DNA of 64,000 nt from Nitrospira sp. GTDB taxonomy: Bacteria; Nitrospirota; Nitrospiria; Nitrospirales; Nitrospiraceae. Of this stretch, positions 9,790 through 18,642 are shown piece after piece. Location: assembly GCA_015709715.1 (NCBI GenBank), contig CP054184.1:1287001-1351000 (forward strand), read 5' to 3'. The notes under the pieces are model-generated. The model did not search any database, was not told where the DNA came from, and was given only the letters and a program-made list of their open reading frames with translations. The first letter of the stretch is position 1, and the number at the start of each line of letters is the position of its first letter. A program made the translations under genes and the position numbers.

Positions 9790-11190
9790 ATGTTCCGCCT
9801 GCTCTCGACCATCTTCCTCGTCAGCCTCGGCATCTTTCTCTACAGTTACTTCCGTGAGCTCAATCCTGGAACCGTGGCCATTCGAACCAGCCCGGACGCG
9901 CTGTTTGAATTGAGCCCCGTGACGTTGGTGCTCCTCTCCATAGCGCTGGGTGCCGTCCTGGTCACGCTGATTGTGACGATCAAGGAAACCTCCCACGTTT
10001 TCATGAACTGGAGGACGAACCGGCTGGTCCGGCGCAAAGAGAAAGTCGACGCGCTGCACCGAGACGGGACCCACGCCTTTATGTCGAAACGCACAGCCGA
10101 TGCCGTACGCTTATTCGAACGAGCGCTGGTCATCGATCCCAACCGGACAGACTCCCTTTTGTGGCTTGGCAACATCTATCGCTCGGAGAGCAACTTTACC
10201 GAGGCCATCCGCCTGCACCAGCAGGCCCATCGCATCGAGGAACGAAACGTCGAAATCTTGCTCGAATTGGCCAAAGATTTGGAAGGGGCGCGACGGTATG
10301 AGGACGCACTGCAAACCCTCCAGGACATCCTGCGCCTCGAACCCGATAACCTCATGGCCCTGATCAGGAAACGTGACCTCTACATTCGACTCGAGAAATG
10401 GAGCGATGCCCTGGAGATTCAGCACCGCCTGGCCAAAGCCCATCTCCCGGAAAGTGAACGGCGGACGGAGGCCAACCTCCTGCTGGGATGCACGTATGAG
10501 GTCGGGCGGCAGCTCTTGGAACGGGGGCATCCCGACAAGGCCCGTCGCTATTTTCGTGGCGCCATCAAAAAAGATCGCACGTTTTTGCCGGCGTACATCG
10601 GACTGGGAGAAATTCTCGTCCGGGAAGGCAAAACCAAGAACGCCGTCGAGATCCTGAAGAAGATCTACGCCAAGACCCGCAGTGTCATCATCCTCCACCG
10701 GCTGGAGGAATTGTTCCTTGAACTCGGAGAGCCGGATGAGATCATTCGGGTCTACCAAGAGGCTCTGCAGCAGGACCCCCATAACACCGTCATTCAGTTT
10801 TATCTTGGTAAGCTATATTACCGCCTGGAAATGGTGGATGAGGCCTACGACATTCTGTCCACGCTCGACAGCACCCACGAACAACTGGTGGACTACCACA
10901 AGATCATGGCGAACCTGTACCTGCGCAAGCAGCACATGGATGAAGCCGTAGGTGAACTCAAGAAGGCCTTGGGCTTCCGAAAACGCGTCGTGGTTCCCTA
11001 TCTCTGCACTCAATGCCATCATGAAATCGCCGAGTGGTCCGGACGTTGCCGACGCTGTGGACGCTGGAACACCTATGTAGCCTTGCCCTGGCTCGACGCC
11101 AACAAGCCCGAAGCTGAACGAGACGGGTCAACCGCTAGAATCCGTGCCGTGCCTTATCAGGGCATTGCATCTCCTTTTGAAACCGTGTAG
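9790..11190 (+). CDS. LapA/LapB-like membrane TPR protein with rubredoxin-type zinc ribbon
   Basis: 466 aa. Two hydrophobic segments at about residues 3-20 and 44-66 resemble the small two-span protein LapA (DUF1049). Residues 90-390 are tetratricopeptide repeats. The C-terminus has the metal-binding pattern CTQCHHEIAEWSGRCRRCGR, as in LapB (YciM). E. coli LapB is about 390 aa with a single N-terminal span and tunes LpxC turnover by FtsH; LapA is a separate protein there. The arrangement suggests a natural LapA-LapB fusion that controls lipopolysaccharide synthesis. This role is inferred, since no lpxC or ftsH is nearby. Confidence 0.78.
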   Translation: MFRLLSTIFLVSLGIFLYSYFRELNPGTVAIRTSPDALFELSPVTLVLLSIALGAVLVTLIVTIKETSHVFMNWRTNRLVRRKEKVDALHRDGTHAFMSKRTADAVRLFERALVIDPNRTDSLLWLGNIYRSESNFTEAIRLHQQAHRIEERNVEILLELAKDLEGARRYEDALQTLQDILRLEPDNLMALIRKRDLYIRLEKWSDALEIQHRLAKAHLPESERRTEANLLLGCTYEVGRQLLERGHPDKARRYFRGAIKKDRTFLPAYIGLGEILVREGKTKNAVEILKKIYAKTRSVIILHRLEELFLELGEPDEIIRVYQEALQQDPHNTVIQFYLGKLYYRLEMVDEAYDILSTLDSTHEQLVDYHKIMANLYLRKQHMDEAVGELKKALGFRKRVVVPYLCTQCHHEIAEWSGRCRRCGRWNTYVALPWLDANKPEAERDGSTARIRAVPYQGIASPFETV

Positions 11191-11286
11191 GGTTTTCCCG
11201 CCGTTTTTATCTATCGCCAAGCTCGCATGCTGCCCTTCGCCGTACCAGATGGGAGCAGTCGTTTGTCTTTTTGAGGAGTTGCGTGC

Positions 11287-12321
11287 ATGACTGATTTCAA
11301 GATCTTAGCCGACAAAGCGTTGCGTGACGAAGCTCTCAGCCGGGAGGAAAGCCTTTCCGTCCTCCAAGCTCCGGATTCGCGGTTACTGGAACTCCTCCAG
11401 GCTGCCTTCCAGGTCCGCGAGCGCTATTTCGGCAAGACCGTCCGACTGCAAATGCTGCTCAATGCCAAAAGCGGCGCCTGTCAGGAGGACTGCCACTATT
11501 GTTCCCAGTCTGCCGTCTCGACGGCCCCGATTGAACGATATGGCTTACTCCCCCTGGAAAACATGCTGACGGGCGCGCGCCGGGCAGCCGCGGCCAAGGC
11601 TCAACGCTACTGCATCGTCATCAGCGGACGCAGCCCGCTCGATCGCGAAGTGGCCGACATCGCCACCGCTGTCCGTACCATCAAACAGCAGGTTCCCATT
11701 CAGATTTGCTGCTCTCTCGGCCTGCTGAACGAACGCCAAGCGAAGGATTTAAAGGCTGCCGGTGTCGACCGGATCAATCACAATTTGAACACCAGCGAAG
11801 CGTATCACCCCTCCATCTGTACGACCCACACCTTCCAGGATCGACTGGCCACCCTCCAGCATGCGCGGACGGCCGGACTGGAAATCTGCTCCGGCGGCAT
11901 CGTCGGTATGGGGGAGCGCGACGAGGATCTCGTCGACTTGGCCCTAGCGCTGCGAGCCGTGAAGCCGGAATCCATCCCGCTCAACACCTTGCACCCTGCG
12001 TCAGGGACGCCGTTGGAGCACTGTGATACCCTCACTCCGCAGCGCTGCCTGAAAGCCCTCTGTCTCTTCCGTTTCCTCAACCCACGGACGGAAATCCGCA
12101 TTGCCGGTGGCCGCGAGCGTAATCTGCGCAGCCTCCAGCCCCTCGCGCTGTACCCGGCGGACTCGGTCTTCGTTGATGGGTACCTCACGACACCGGGCCA
12201 GCCGGCTGCTGAGGTCTGGCGGATGATCGAGGATCTCGGATTCGAAATTGAGGCAGACCATCAGCCGGCCGCTCCCTCCTCGGTGGAGGCTCCGCAGCCT
12301 GCGGTTCAGCTTCATTCGTAA
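11287..12321 (+). CDS. bioB: Biotin synthase
   Basis: 344 aa radical SAM enzyme. It inserts sulfur into dethiobiotin. The SAM [4Fe-4S] motif is GACQEDCHYCSQSAVS (CxxxCxxC), and the later YNHNLNTS-type segment reads INHNLNTSEAYHPSIC. The C-terminal region has the conserved IRIAGGRE. It stands alone, preceded by a GAGGAG ribosome binding site, and no other bio gene is in the window. It is convergent with the FtsX-like permease and overlaps its end by 10 nt. Confidence 0.95.
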   Translation: MTDFKILADKALRDEALSREESLSVLQAPDSRLLELLQAAFQVRERYFGKTVRLQMLLNAKSGACQEDCHYCSQSAVSTAPIERYGLLPLENMLTGARRAAAAKAQRYCIVISGRSPLDREVADIATAVRTIKQQVPIQICCSLGLLNERQAKDLKAAGVDRINHNLNTSEAYHPSICTTHTFQDRLATLQHARTAGLEICSGGIVGMGERDEDLVDLALALRAVKPESIPLNTLHPASGTPLEHCDTLTPQRCLKALCLFRFLNPRTEIRIAGGRERNLRSLQPLALYPADSVFVDGYLTTPGQPAAEVWRMIEDLGFEIEADHQPAAPSSVEAPQPAVQLHS

Positions 12322-14960
12322 CGCAAGCCGTCGATGAGCGGCTGCCTGGCCGCCCAGCGTGCCGGCCACAGCCCCGCCACGAGGGCTGCGGCCAAGGCCA
12401 TGAGGGCTATCTCTGCGGTCAGCCCGAACGGCCACGAGAGCTGAATCGTCCAACCAAACGACTGCCGATTGATCACACGGATCAGGATCCACGCCAGGGC
12501 GAACCCTCCAACGAGCCCCATCGCGGTCCCCAACAAACCCAAATAGCCGGCCTCCCACAAAATCAACGCGGTAACCTGCCCTGGACTGCCGCCGATAGCC
12601 TGCAGCGTCGCCAGCTCTCGACGTCGCTCTACCACCGAGGTTACGAGGGTGTTGACAATGCCAAGCATGGCGATAATCACCGCTATCGCCTCTAAGACAT
12701 AGGTGAGGGCGAAGGTCCGATCGAAAATCCGTAGGATCTCGCGGCGCAGTTCGGCATTGCTGAGCACGATCGGAGCAAACGCCGAGTGGGGGACACGGGC
12801 CAAGGTCTCCTCAAGGGCGCCCCGAGCTTGTTCCAGATCCGAACCGGGGTTGGTATAGACAGGAAACACTGTCACCGCCGTATCCTTCCACCATCGATGG
12901 TAGAGCGCCCTGTCCATGACGATCTTACCCCCATCGGTTGCATAGTCGAAAAATACTCCTAAGACCGTCACCATCTGTTCCCCAGCCGGAGTCATGACGG
13001 ACAGGCGGTCTTCCGTGGTCACCCTCAAGGCATTGGCCAGCACCTCTGAGACAATGACCCCATCACCGGCTGCGGCACGACGCAAAATCGTCGAGGGGTC
13101 GCCGTCTATAAAGAGATATCTGCTTCGTGCGGCGTGGAGGGCCAGATCCCTTGACACCAGGGCGATCGAACGTCCCTGAATTTCAATCCGAACGTCTCGG
13201 TAGGTGTCCACGGCGGACACATGCTCCGTCTCGGCGAGCCGCGCCTGCCACGCAAAAGGTAGGGTGGTCCCCTCTGCCCCCTCCTGCCCCACATGGGGCC
13301 AGCCGGCCGGCGCCACGATGAAATCAGCCATGACTGTCTGATTGATCCAGATTTCCACGGTTGCGCGAAAGCTCCGAATCATCACCATCACACCGACCAT
13401 GATCGCCACCCCCACCAGAAAGGCGGAGACGGTCACCGCATTGCGCCCGATTCCCCTCACGGTTTGCTCACGGGCGATATGGCGAATGGCTCCTCCCAGA
13501 TTGGGAGCAGCATCCCCACCCCCCAGTCGGCGAGTCCGACACACTTGCTGGATCAATACCGGTACCAGACAAGACAAGCCCGCCAAGATACAGAATGTTG
13601 CCAGGTATCCGAACACCGGAACGCCGCCGATCGGTTCCAGGAATAGGGAGCCGGCTGCGATCAGGAGAAGCAGCAACCCTGCCTTCGTCATCGCGGTAAC
13701 GCGCACATGTTGCGCCACGTCATAGGCACCCTGGGCCAGGGCGGCCACGACGACCGTCCGACCGGCATCCAGGCTGGGGCCAAGCGCCCCGCACAGAGAC
13801 ACAACACTGCCGATCAACAACGCTTCCTGTAACAGCGAAGCAGCTGCGGCCAACCCTTGCCACACCTGGGGCACAGTCCCCAGCGGAACGTAAAGGTCCT
13901 GAATGGTCCTCCCAACCAACCCCACGAGCACATGGCCCAGAGCCAAACCTAACCCACCACCGATCGCGCCTCCTGCCAATCCGAGCAGGCCCGCTTCAGC
14001 CAGGAAGAGTCCCGCGACCATGGCTTCAGACATCCCGATTGCTCGCAAAATCCCTACCTCGCGGCGCCGTTGCGCCACGGCAAAGGCGATCGTGTTGTAT
14101 ATCAGGAAGGTGCCCACTAACAGCCCCACCATGCTGAGCACCGACAGGTTCATTTGAAACGCCCGAACCATGGCCTCGACCTGCCGGCTGCGCTGAATCG
14201 GGCGACGAACAGTGACTGCCGGCGGGGCAACCTGCCTCACTGCCTCGGCAACCGCTTCGACAGAGACCGCTTTATCCGTGATCACATCGATCCGGTCTAA
14301 ACGACCGATCAGGTCGAAAGTTCGCTGAGCGACTGCAATGTCCATCACGGCGATCCGATCCCACGCGGACAGAGCCCCGACGGGCCTGTTCATGATCGCC
14401 GCTACGGACAGGGTCAGCTCACGGTTCCCGTGGTCGACAAGGATCTGCTGGCCCACCTTCACCCCCAGCTCCAGGGCAAGAGCGTGCCCCAGCAGCAGCC
14501 CCTCGGGAGCGAAGAGCTCCCCCAGCCCATCCGTTTCGTCATCTATGCTCGATAGCGTCGCGGGAATGCGGCCCTGCCTCGTCCCTAGTTCCTCCAGTAG
14601 ATCCAGTCCAAGCACGGTCAAGGATCGGATGCGGCCATCCGACTGCACCGTACGCACACTCACCTCCAAGACCGGCCGCGTCGACTCGACTCCGGCAACT
14701 TCTCGGACTCGTCGGATGAAGCGCTCATCCATCCCCCCTGCCCCGCCCGATACTTGAAGCGTGACGGGACCCGCCACGGTCAGGACCGACTCCTCGAACG
14801 AACGCAGCACGTTCACATTGGCGGTCTGAACGGCAACCGTCGCGGCGACCCCCAACCCAACTCCAAGGATCGTAAGCAGGGTCCGACCACGATGGGTAGT
14901 GACATGGATCCATCCGAGACGAAAGAACACAAAGATCCAAGTAACTGGTACACTTCTCAT
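12312..14960 (-). CDS. Large FtsX-type ABC transporter permease (two FtsX modules)
   Basis: 882 aa membrane protein. An N-terminal span (about residues 20-45) is followed by a periplasmic domain, a first FtsX membrane module (about 270-400) with RRREVGILRAIGMSEAMVAG, further membrane segments, a second large soluble domain, and a second FtsX module at the C-terminus (RRRELATLQAIGGSPGQVTA). This duplicated layout is that of YbbP-type permeases, which work with LolD-like ATPases in lipoprotein or envelope export. The nearest ATPase on the same strand is 16316-17065, separated by pyrD and an opposite-strand gene. Substrate unknown. Confidence 0.85.
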   Translation of the reverse strand: MRSVPVTWIFVFFRLGWIHVTTHRGRTLLTILGVGLGVAATVAVQTANVNVLRSFEESVLTVAGPVTLQVSGGAGGMDERFIRRVREVAGVESTRPVLEVSVRTVQSDGRIRSLTVLGLDLLEELGTRQGRIPATLSSIDDETDGLGELFAPEGLLLGHALALELGVKVGQQILVDHGNRELTLSVAAIMNRPVGALSAWDRIAVMDIAVAQRTFDLIGRLDRIDVITDKAVSVEAVAEAVRQVAPPAVTVRRPIQRSRQVEAMVRAFQMNLSVLSMVGLLVGTFLIYNTIAFAVAQRRREVGILRAIGMSEAMVAGLFLAEAGLLGLAGGAIGGGLGLALGHVLVGLVGRTIQDLYVPLGTVPQVWQGLAAAASLLQEALLIGSVVSLCGALGPSLDAGRTVVVAALAQGAYDVAQHVRVTAMTKAGLLLLLIAAGSLFLEPIGGVPVFGYLATFCILAGLSCLVPVLIQQVCRTRRLGGGDAAPNLGGAIRHIAREQTVRGIGRNAVTVSAFLVGVAIMVGVMVMIRSFRATVEIWINQTVMADFIVAPAGWPHVGQEGAEGTTLPFAWQARLAETEHVSAVDTYRDVRIEIQGRSIALVSRDLALHAARSRYLFIDGDPSTILRRAAAGDGVIVSEVLANALRVTTEDRLSVMTPAGEQMVTVLGVFFDYATDGGKIVMDRALYHRWWKDTAVTVFPVYTNPGSDLEQARGALEETLARVPHSAFAPIVLSNAELRREILRIFDRTFALTYVLEAIAVIIAMLGIVNTLVTSVVERRRELATLQAIGGSPGQVTALILWEAGYLGLLGTAMGLVGGFALAWILIRVINRQSFGWTIQLSWPFGLTAEIALMALAAALVAGLWPARWAARQPLIDGLRYE

Positions 14961-14991
14961 GAGACAGCTAGCTGACCGAGTGGTGTAGTAA

Positions 14992-15020
14992 TTGTTTTTA
15001 CAGATTTACCCAGGTATGCT
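14992..15020 (+). promoter_or_regulatory. Probable sigma-70 promoter for the small LuxR-type gene
   Basis: A -35-like TTGTTT (14992-14997) and a -10-like TATGCT (15015-15020) are 17 bp apart, in the divergent gap between the permease gene and the LuxR-type gene at 15056. Confidence 0.4.
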
Positions 15021-15055
15021 AGGATTACTAACAGTAGAATTTGGGACACAATCTC

Positions 15056-15391
15056 ATGGCAACACGCAAACGAGTTCGGTCCAAGAAAGTTAGCGGATCC
15101 CGAAAGTCCCTCTCCCCGACCAAGCCCGCACGCACCGCGCAACCAGCCCGGACGACGAAGCCGAGCGGAAAACGGTCAGATGGGTTAACCCCCCGTCAGA
15201 AGGAAATTCTGAAACTGGTTTCGCAGGGTTACACGAACCGCGACATTGCAGGCCGGCTGGAGATCAGCGTGCGCACAGTGGAAGTGCACCGCTTCAATTT
15301 GATGCGGCGGTTGAAGGTTCGAAATGTAGCCCAGTTGCTCCGCCAGGCATTGCAACACGGCTTTCTCCCGAAAAACTTCGCATTCAAGTAA
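15056..15391 (+). CDS. Free-standing LuxR/GerE-type DNA-binding protein
   Basis: 111 aa from ATG 15056 (a TTG at 15041 is in frame but less likely). Residues 1-45 form a basic Lys/Arg/Pro/Thr-rich tail. The rest is a single LuxR-type helix-turn-helix: LTPRQKEILKLVSQGYTNRD, then ISVRTVEVHRFNLMRR and NVAQLLRQAL. No receiver or ligand-binding domain is present. The window has three more proteins of the same design (37541-37879, 38830-39153, 63058-63342). It probably binds DNA directly, but how it senses a signal is unknown. It sits between the FtsX-type permease (divergent) and pyrD (convergent). Confidence 0.85.
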   Translation: MATRKRVRSKKVSGSRKSLSPTKPARTAQPARTTKPSGKRSDGLTPRQKEILKLVSQGYTNRDIAGRLEISVRTVEVHRFNLMRRLKVRNVAQLLRQALQHGFLPKNFAFK

Positions 15392-15419
15392 CGGGTCCCA
15401 GAGTGGGGAACTCGTCGAC

Positions 15420-16346
15420 TCAGAGTTCTCTGAGTTTTCCCCGACAGGCCTCAAGCGACACGAACTCTCTGCTCGTCAGTTCGTGAACCAGCTCTTTTTC
15501 CAATCGGTCGAACACAGCCACGCCTTCTTCAACCAACGCGGTTCCGACTTGAACCGCTGAGGCCCCACAGAGCACATGTTCGAAGGCATCGACGCCCCGA
15601 ACCACGCCACCGGTCCCAATGATGGGAATCCGCCCGTCCAGTAGTTTCCAGAAAGCCCTTACATTGGCCAATGCGACAGGTTTGATCATAGCCCCACCCA
15701 AGCCGCCGAAGCCGCCTTTTGGCTTGATCACCGGTGTTTGTCGTTGCGGGTCGATGACCAATCCGTTCCCGACTGAGTTGATGAGGTTCAAGTAATCCAC
15801 GCCGCAGCGCCGAATCACATCCGCCATCACCGCATGGTGGGCGGGGTCGAAGTACGGAGGCAGCTTCACCCCCATGGGCACTGAAATCAAGGGGCGAACG
15901 CGCCGGAGCAGCCGCTCGGAGTCGACCGGATCATAGGCAATCTGTGGTTTTCCGGGAATATTCGGGCAGGAGAGGTTGACTTCAATCAGGTCCGGTCTCG
16001 CCTGATCAATGGCGCGCGCCATGGTCAGGAAATCATCTTCACACAGTCCCGCAATACTGGCAATCACCGGCTTCCCGAACCGAGCCAATTCGGGGATGAG
16101 GTCTGCGTAGGCGCGATAGCCAAGATTGGGCAACCCCATGGAGTTGATGGACCCGCCGGGAAACCCATAATACCGCGGTTCGGGATTGCCCCCACGCGGT
16201 TCCAGCGTCATGGACTTCGTCACGATCGCCCCTGCCTGCGAGCGGCCGAGGGCCAAGAGTTCTTCGCGCGTGACGCATAGCGCGCCGGAGGCATTCATGA
16301 AACAGGTCGGAAATTTCACTCCCGCAATCGTGACGCTGAGATCCAT
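15420..16346 (-). CDS. pyrD: Dihydroorotate dehydrogenase, class 1A type
   Basis: 308 aa cytosolic flavoprotein of pyrimidine synthesis. It oxidises dihydroorotate to orotate. The catalytic segment EVNLSCPNIPGKPQIAYD has the active cysteine of class 1 enzymes and the flanking sequence of the fumarate-reducing class 1A enzymes (Lactococcus DHODA type). Further matches are VKLPPYFDPAHHAVMADVIR, SVGNGLVIDP and KPKGGFGGLGGAMIKP. The start ATG 16346 has a strong AAAGGAG site and overlaps the upstream ATPase gene by 31 nt. No pyrK partner is adjacent, consistent with class 1A. Electron acceptor is inferred. Confidence 0.93.
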   Translation of the reverse strand: MDLSVTIAGVKFPTCFMNASGALCVTREELLALGRSQAGAIVTKSMTLEPRGGNPEPRYYGFPGGSINSMGLPNLGYRAYADLIPELARFGKPVIASIAGLCEDDFLTMARAIDQARPDLIEVNLSCPNIPGKPQIAYDPVDSERLLRRVRPLISVPMGVKLPPYFDPAHHAVMADVIRRCGVDYLNLINSVGNGLVIDPQRQTPVIKPKGGFGGLGGAMIKPVALANVRAFWKLLDGRIPIIGTGGVVRGVDAFEHVLCGASAVQVGTALVEEGVAVFDRLEKELVHELTSREFVSLEACRGKLREL

Positions 16347-17065
16347 TCTGCTCCTTTCGGTCTGACATCCGGTGTGGTGCGGTTCACCAGTCGGCCGTCC
16401 CGCATGTGCCAGATATAATCCGCAGCAGCCGCCGCGGCTTCGCTATGGGTCACCAGGAGAACCGACTGTCCGAATCGCTCAGGCAGGGCACGAAAGAGTG
16501 CCACAATCTCGGCGCCCTGAGTTGAGTCGAGATTGCCGGTCGGTTCATCCGCTAGGATCAGTCGGGGACGATGCACGATTGCGCGCGCGATGGCCACACG
16601 CTGCTGCTCCCCTCCCGACAGTTCGCTGGGCCGGTGTCGACGGCGGGTCTCCATCCCCACACTCTGCAGCACCTCGTCTACACGGGACATCACGTGCCTT
16701 CCCTGATCGCCGTTCAGCAGCAGCGGAAGGCTCACATTCTCCTCAACCGTCAAGCCTGGGATAAGATGAAACGCCTGAAACACGATCCCGATGAATTCAC
16801 GCCGAAGACGAGTCCACTCGGCTGCTCCGGCCTGGGTCATCGGCCGGTCTCCAATCGCAATGGTACCGGCAGTCGGATGATCCAATCCCCCAATGAGATT
16901 GAGCAACGTGCTTTTTCCACATCCGCTCGGCCCGACGAAGGCACAGAACTCCCCTTCGCCGATATCCAACGTCACATTGTGCAGCGCTCGCACCACCGAG
17001 GAGCCATGGCGATATTCCTTCGTCAGGTTTTGGACGCGCGCCACCCGTTGCGGAGAATCGTGCAT
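16316..17065 (-). CDS. ABC transporter ATP-binding protein, LolD/MacB type
   Basis: 249 aa from ATG 17065; a GTG at 17086 would add 7 residues. Walker A is [16 protein letters not shown], the signature motif is [14 protein letters not shown], and Walker B is [13 protein letters not shown], followed by the switch histidine in [10 protein letters not shown]. These features place it with ATPases that serve FtsX-type permeases. It overlaps pyrD, so the two are probably co-transcribed. The likely permease partner is the gene at 12312-14960 on the same strand. The 17065 start is divergent from comF. Confidence 0.88.
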   Translation of the reverse strand: MHDSPQRVARVQNLTKEYRHGSSVVRALHNVTLDIGEGEFCAFVGPSGCGKSTLLNLIGGLDHPTAGTIAIGDRPMTQAGAAEWTRLRREFIGIVFQAFHLIPGLTVEENVSLPLLLNGDQGRHVMSRVDEVLQSVGMETRRRHRPSELSGGEQQRVAIARAIVHRPRLILADEPTGNLDSTQGAEIVALFRALPERFGQSVLLVTHSEAAAAAADYIWHMRDGRLVNRTTPDVRPKGAEWISASRLRE

Positions 17066-17163
17066 GACGGCGTATAACACAGCCACGGCTCCCCTACAAC
17101 CTTGACAGATCAGGGGGGTTTTCCGTACAAGACGAAGGGCATCGTTAACGGAGGGTCCGCATC

Positions 17164-17967
17164 GTGGCCTTGATGTTCGATCTCATTCGACGGGCTTCCC
17201 GCTTGCTCCTCCCCTCGGATTGCACGACCTGTGGACAGGCGCTTTCGAGCGACCCTACGCCGTTCTTCTGTCGAGACTGTTGGGCCCACATTCGGCCGAT
17301 TCAGGGTCCTGGTTGCTCCCGATGCCGGCGCCCATTTGCATCCGAAGTCGCGACGGTATTTAGCCCAACCCACGAATGCCATGACTGCCGAACCCGACTC
17401 CCTCGCTATACCCGGGTGTGGGCCCCCTATGCCTACCGATCGCCATTACGGGAGGCCATCGCTCTGTTCAAATATCATCGAAAAGTTGCCTTGGCCCGCT
17501 CACTCGGCATACTCCTGATCCAAGCCCTGCCGGCACAGCTGGAGACCGATCTGATTATGCCGATCCCGCTCCATCCGAACAGGCTGCGTGAAAGAGAATT
17601 CAACCAATCCCTTCTCCTCGCGGATTACGTCAGCCCCATCCTGCAACGACCGGTATCCTATCGAAACTTGGTGCGGGTCGTCGATACCAATCCGCAGACT
17701 ACCCTTTCCCGCTCCGCTCGACTCCGCAACCTCCGGAAGGCCTTCGCCCTCAAGAATCCCGGTGAAGTGCGTGGGCGCATTATTTTACTCGTTGATGACG
17801 TGTTCACCACAGGAACCACCGCCGACGAATGCGCGAGCGTCTTGCTCAATGCGCAGGCACGCGAAGTCAAAGTCCTCACCTTGGCACGGTCGATCGATGG
17901 CGATCTCTTTCAGGACGCGAACCCTCTGCCGATGATTCCCACTGCCCACCTGGAAGGAAGAGCCTAA
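17164..17967 (+). CDS. comF: ComF-family phosphoribosyltransferase
   Basis: 267 aa. An N-terminal zinc-finger-like part has paired cysteines (CTTCGQAL, CRDCW, CSRCRRPF, CHDCRTRLPRY). A phosphoribosyltransferase domain follows, with the PRPP motif ILLVDDVFTTGTTADEC. ComFC proteins take part in DNA uptake in competent bacteria, but many species carry comF outside a competence locus. The start is GTG 17164 or ATG 17173, which differ by three residues. No other com gene is nearby, so its role in transformation is uncertain. It is followed after 2 nt by the fmdB-like gene. Confidence 0.88.
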   Translation: MALMFDLIRRASRLLLPSDCTTCGQALSSDPTPFFCRDCWAHIRPIQGPGCSRCRRPFASEVATVFSPTHECHDCRTRLPRYTRVWAPYAYRSPLREAIALFKYHRKVALARSLGILLIQALPAQLETDLIMPIPLHPNRLREREFNQSLLLADYVSPILQRPVSYRNLVRVVDTNPQTTLSRSARLRNLRKAFALKNPGEVRGRIILLVDDVFTTGTTADECASVLLNAQAREVKVLTLARSIDGDLFQDANPLPMIPTAHLEGRA

Positions 17968-17969
17968 CC

Positions 17970-18314
17970 ATGCCGATCTACGAGTATCGCTGTCGGCAAT
18001 GCAAGCGACGCACAACACGTCTCGTGTTGAGTCTCAGCAATCCACCGCAACTTTCCTGCGACTACTGTCACAGCCCCGCCTTGGAACGAATCATGTCTCG
18101 TTTCGCCTCCCCCAAATCCGAAGAAGCTCGACTCGAAGCCCTTGCCGATCCCGGCAATCTGGCGGGGCTGGACGAGAGCGACCCGCAAAGCATGGCGCGC
18201 TTCATGAAAAAAATGGGGAAAGAAATGGGAGAAGACCTGGGCGACGACTTTGAAGGGGCACTGGAAGGGGAAGAGCTCCCTCCATCAACAATGGACAGTG
18301 GTGACATCGATTGA
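17970..18314 (+). CDS. FmdB-family zinc ribbon protein
   Basis: 114 aa from ATG 17970, two nucleotides after comF. The N-terminal 40 residues match the FmdB zinc ribbon: MPIYEYRCRQCKRRT, then LSCDYCHSPALERIMSRFAS, with two CxxC pairs. The remainder is acidic and rich in Glu, Asp and Met, and ends PPSTMDSGDID. The family is a widespread putative regulatory or metal-binding group; its exact role is not known. It is likely in the same transcript as comF. Confidence 0.85.
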   Translation: MPIYEYRCRQCKRRTTRLVLSLSNPPQLSCDYCHSPALERIMSRFASPKSEEARLEALADPGNLAGLDESDPQSMARFMKKMGKEMGEDLGDDFEGALEGEELPPSTMDSGDID

Positions 18315-18337
18315 CAAGCAATGTCATGAATATTCAC

Positions 18338-18366
18338 TTGACAGGATTGCCTTGGTCTCCTACCAT
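18338..18366 (+). promoter_or_regulatory. Sigma-70-type promoter for the HTH-mraZ pair
   Basis: A perfect TTGACA (18338-18343), 17 bp and TACCAT (18361-18366). It lies 62 bp before the HTH gene ATG. A short dyad, TGACA-agcaa-TGTCA (18312-18326), is just upstream and could bind a regulator. Confidence 0.6.
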
Positions 18367-18428
18367 CGCTCCGAGAATGGATAGGCAGCAGGTTTCTATG
18401 GCTCCGTTTTTTTCACAGCTGTGTGCCC

Positions 18429-18626
18429 ATGACCACCGACCACAAGAACGAGCTGCTCACGGTGGCGGAAACCTGCCGTTATCTGAAGATCAGCCCCCGT
18501 ACGCTCTATCGCTATATTCAGGAGCGCCAACTCCCCGGTTTCAAGCTGGGAAAGGAGTGGCGGTTCGCACGGACCGATTTGGAGCGATGGCTCCGCGAAC
18601 GGATGGGGCCGCCCTCGCAGCCATGA
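18429..18626 (+). CDS. Excisionase/MerR-like small HTH DNA-binding protein
   Basis: 65 aa from ATG 18429; a GTG two codons upstream (18423) is also possible. The sequence LLTVAETCRYLKISPRTLYR, then IQERQLPGFKLGKEWRFA, is a typical HTH_17 (excisionase-type) winged helix-turn-helix. These small proteins bind DNA as recombination directionality factors or as simple regulators. No integrase is in the window, so a regulatory role is more likely. It is 16 nt upstream of mraZ. Confidence 0.85.
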   Translation: MTTDHKNELLTVAETCRYLKISPRTLYRYIQERQLPGFKLGKEWRFARTDLERWLRERMGPPSQP

Positions 18627-18642
18627 TCGGAGAACGACGCTG

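Noticed and set aside
18429-18626. Excisionase-like gene as a sign of an integrated element
   Set aside because: No integrase, attachment repeats or phage genes are nearby, apart from the rusA-like gene; a simple regulator is more likely.
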